From: Tachypleus tridentatus
Taxonomy: Eukaryota > Arthropoda > Merostomata > Xiphosura > Limulidae
Direction: 5' to 3'
DNA length: 64,000 nt
NCBI RefSeq assembly: GCF_004210375.1
Contig: NC_134833.1
Coordinates: 143,708,127-143,772,126 of the forward strand
In this document: positions 60,371-64,000 of the stretch, one piece after another
Layout: each line of letters starts with the position of its first letter
Numbering within the stretch: position 1 is the first letter of the stretch
Notes under the pieces: model-generated
What the model was told of the DNA's origin: nothing
The model's database searches: none
Seen by the model: the letters and a program-made list of their open reading frames with translations, nothing else
Translations under genes and position numbers: made by a program

Positions 60371-61030
60371 TATTTTAAAAATGTTTCCATATCTTAGGTT
60401 GATTTCTTTTAAACAATTAAATATTTGGTGCTTCAATTGTTTCTGAGACCTTTTATTTGTTATTTGTACATACAAACATGTACTACATCATTTTGTAATT
60501 AAAAGTAATAATACACAGTATCCACAAAGTCTTATCTTTTCAAACAAAACTTGTGTGATCTGTGAACATAAGATTTGTGTGGCATGTATTACACTTTGTC
60601 GTGCCTTCACTGTCATTCAAGGTATAGCTTAGATCAATTTGATGGCTCTTCACATATGCAATTTGTAGTACATCTATTATTAGTCCATCTATAACTTTTT
60701 GAATTCACTGCATAAATGTGGTTTTGTATAGTCAGAACAAATCCAATTTACCCAAAATTGTCCTGAGAGTTTGTGGGGCATTTAAAAACAAACAAAAAAA
60801 AACGTACTTTATGATGCATTAGAAACCACACCTAGAAAATCTTAAATGTGAAAAGCCAAAGAGGCAGAAACAGAATAAAAAGAATACTGTTAATTTCAGG
60901 ATATGTACCTACTACCTGGTGAAAGTTCAGAGCCATTAGGCAATGTAATTTGGGAGTTGTAGCCTTGTTATGGACTGTGTTGGTTTGTAAATACAATGAT
61001 ACTATTTTTGCACCAAAATCAATTGTATGT
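60371..61030. other. Unassigned stretch
   Basis: AT-rich; no gene, array or recognised transposon. Confidence 0.4.
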
Positions 61031-61034
61031 CTAT

Positions 61035-61285
61035 AATTGGGCTAAGTACAACTAAGTGGTTAGCACGCTGGACTGTGGTTCATGTCCTGTTACTTATAGA
61101 ATAATAATAATAAAAAACTTTGTGGCCATGGGTGCATTGTGAGAATGACAGTTGACTCCATCTATTTAGTTTAATAAGAGTTGGTAATGGTTAGCATTGA
61201 CTAGCTGCCTTGCTGTAATTTAAAACTTCTAAATATACAGAGGGCCCTAAAGTAACTTGCTTTGCACAGCAAACAATTATTTATA
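61035..61285 (+). mobile_element. Decayed SINE with a third tRNA-like head (type C)
   Basis: The head reads CTAAGTGGTTAGCACGCTGG, ACTGTGGTTCATGTCC, an A-box/B-box order unlike types A and B. The body keeps GACTAGCTGCCTTGCTGTAA and the tail GAGGGCCCTAAAGTAACTTG / CTTTGCACAGC, alignable to the type A body and tail. Confidence 0.6.
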
Positions 61286-61289
61286 GGTT

Positions 61290-64000
61290 CACATGTTGAT
61301 TACAGGACCTTTTATAGCATGAATCACAAACACTGTTGGGCTGTTATTGAAATTCATAATTGTCTCTATCATAATATTGTACTCTCTCTTTGTCGTGTGT
61401 TCATTACTATCTGAAAACTAGAAGTCAGCAAAAAATATATCTTAATTTAAAAAAACTGTGCCTAATTAATGAGAAAAAATTGCCTTCAACAACAACAACA
61501 AATCATTGTTAGTTACCTAATCATCTGGTGGTGTATTGATGAAATATTTTACAAGTAGTGATATGACACAAATACTAAACTTGTGTGGTTATGTATTCAA
61601 TATGAATTTCACTGCATATTTTTTTAAAAAAAAGACTACAAATGTAATGGAGTTATGAAAGCAAGGTTTTCTTGGCTCCATTTGGTTGGTGTAATTATTA
61701 TAAATTTCCAATGGTTCAATATTCTCAAGTAATACTTTAGTTTCTGTAGTTCAAAAATGAAAGATATCAGTTCATCTTGAAACTGGATAGATATGAAAGT
61801 TGTGGTAGAATTTTTTAAATTTCTAAATACTAATTTCTCTTCTTTCATATTCTATGCTTTAATTGATTTGAAATTAAATGGTAAAATCTACTGATAAAGG
61901 GGGTAAAAATTCTTGTGTATCATATGAAGTAATGGGTTGTGCATATAACTTAAAGTCTTTCATTCAACATTCTGCAATTATCAACGTTTTTACAGGTGCT
62001 TCCTTATCTGTTATATCTCAACTGTCTCATCTCTTCAAATTATTTTACACTCTCTATGGTTCATACTGTAGTGGAGAGAGTGAGATGAGACAAGACTATG
62101 TTCACATTGGTATAATGTAACTAATGATTTCTGATAAAGTTCCAAGTTTGCTGGAAGTAAACAATAACTGTATGTAAAATCTCTTACAGCAATGTGAAAT
62201 ATTAAATACATCTGCTTTAATAAAGTTATCCATTATTCTTTTTTCCAATGCTGTTTTAAACAGAAGTTGAGTACTGGCAGGCAAGTTAACTAAATGCCCA
62301 ACTGAATACACATTTTAATAATTTGTTGACACTGATTTGCTGCATCTTGTTCTAAATGCAAGATGCTTGCATTCATTTTGTAGATGTGGATTATTGCAAA
62401 CCTGTTAAGCGCATTGTAGGGAAGGTTTGGCCATTTCTGTGCGAGGTTTGTAACTGTTTTCCTTTTCATCACATGAGGTACTTGTATTAGCATGGGTTAA
62501 GTCACATGTAAACAGAAACTGTGTGCAAGCATTTTATTTTTTCCCAACCTGCAGAGTGGGCTCTTTGAGTGAATTAAAGTGTTCAGTCTGAAAGAGACAC
62601 TTAAAAATGTTTTATTACAGCATTACCTTTCCTCCTTCATTTCATGCTCCTATGAACTTATAAGATGGAATTTAGCCATACTTGTAAAACATAATCTGAC
62701 AAAGTACCAACTCCTGGTGTACCATGAAAAGAAGATCAATACAAGGGTAAAATGTGGCTTCCTTTTCTTATGATTTTTGTAATATAACTTGATGTGCTTA
62801 CATGTCCATAGATGATTATGAAAAGCAACTAGAACAAATTTGATCTCTTTATAAATCAATACACACTTTAAATATAAAAATACTGAAAGGACTGCTTAAT
62901 TTTATGTATAAAAGTAATATTTTTAAAATACAGTTAAGATATAGTTTTCCTCCAAGATTTTTAAATCAACATGTATGTAATTCCCTCATTCATATTTCAC
63001 ACTTAAGCATTAATAAATAATGACAACAAAATAACATTATTCACATAAAACATCTGATACATCGCCTGTTTAATAAACTATTCAAAAATATAAACTGTTA
63101 ATATGAGAAAATAAACACTAGATCTGATTTTCTTTTATGTTTAAACCACTAGTAGCAGATTTAATTACAGCCTCATCCCTCGTTTTGTTTTAGCACTGTC
63201 TGTAGATACCACAGTTACTGTAAATGGAATATTTATGTACATAAACATACACAGCTTCAATTCAGTTGGAATGTGTTGTGCAGAACACAAAACTTCCATT
63301 ACAAAATAAATGTACAAGAATCATAACATGAACATTAATTAATCAAATATTACTTTCTACCAAAAATCTGGTTCTTTTTCACCTGAAATTAAACCTTTTC
63401 TAACTATATGATTGTGTGTGTAAATCACAAACACTCATGTTTGTATATCTTTACAAGGATTAAATTCACAGGTTTCCTTAGCTGTATTTTTAATTTTTAC
63501 ATAAAATCAATTCATTTTGTAATTCATCATTCATTTTCTTTAAAGATTTTCTCTTTTTAACTTACTACTGTTGTAGAGTTGCCTATTTTTCTCACAAAGA
63601 GCCAAAGGTTGCCTGGAAGGGTCAGTTTTAATCATTCACACCACTGTACACTAGCATGTCTGTCAGTAAACACTACAATGATGCCACATGAGGGATGCTT
63701 AACATTGCAGGTTATTTTGTCGTGATATCAGTAAAACTTGTGACATCAGGAATCATGAGAGGGATAATCTAATGCACTCGTTAGGCAACAACACAGCATG
63801 ATGTATGAACTTCAAAAGCAGTATGTTAAAATATTTGTTGGTAATATTGTGGTTTTATCTCCAGAACACTCAGGGAACTGTGAAAGTACACTTAATTTAG
63901 AACTCTGACAACATTTATGGCTGTTGTATTTAATAAAACAAAACAAAACTACAATACACACCCGTATTTTTGAACAAGTACTATGACAAACTACTGTGAG
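61290..64000. other. Unassigned right-hand stretch
   Basis: AT-rich, without recognised transposons. Open frames of 60-80 codons on both strands (for example 61878-62120 plus, 62290-62493 minus) carry no known motif. It could be intergenic or the UTR/intron of a gene beyond the right edge; nothing here decides. Confidence 0.4.

Overview
The window is animal nuclear DNA, AT-rich, with split genes and a heavy load of tRNA-derived SINEs, Tc1/mariner transposons and CR1-like LINE remains. The SINE with a shared 3' tail (CAGATAGCCC ... AGCTTTG ... AAACAAACAAA) is one I associate with horseshoe crab genomes. A xiphosuran, or at least an arthropod, is therefore the best guess; this rests on recall and was not searched.

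Two host genes are supported. (1) A cofilin/ADF (twinstar-like) gene lies on the minus strand at the left. Its large second coding exon (5208-5488) is certain, and a candidate first exon holding only the ATG lies at 8704-8706. The remaining 3' exons were not found and should lie beyond the left edge. (2) NAA30, the catalytic subunit of the NatC N-terminal acetyltransferase, lies on the plus strand at 37170-57147. It has four coding exons whose phases match exactly, giving a 361-residue protein with a complete GNAT domain. Any 5' non-coding exon was not located. The two genes point away from each other, with about 28 kb between them.

Layout: 1-8.9 kb is the cofilin gene, nearly free of recognisable repeats. 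9.3-32.5 kb is a repeat-packed intergenic block. It holds many SINEs of two tRNA types, a foldback element, a hAT MITE, a 52-bp satellite, a decayed mariner, and a three-deep nest (SINE inside Tc1 inside mariner). 32.5-37.1 kb is mostly plain AT-rich DNA. 37.1-57.8 kb is NAA30. Its introns carry a Tc3-like transposon one base from an open reading frame, LINE fragments, SINEs, a decayed Tc1, a 37-bp minisatellite and a possible extra exon. 58.5-60.4 kb is a decayed CR1-like LINE on the minus strand. 60.4-64 kb is mostly unassigned and contains one decayed SINE.

I did not find a new multi-gene system. The most useful leads are the modular SINE families sharing one 3' tail (including tail-only insertions with target duplications), the nested transposons, the nearly intact Tc3-like element with IR/DR-style ends, an unclassified dispersed repeat carrying a CRE-like site, and the splice-flanked 215-nt open segment in NAA30 intron 1.
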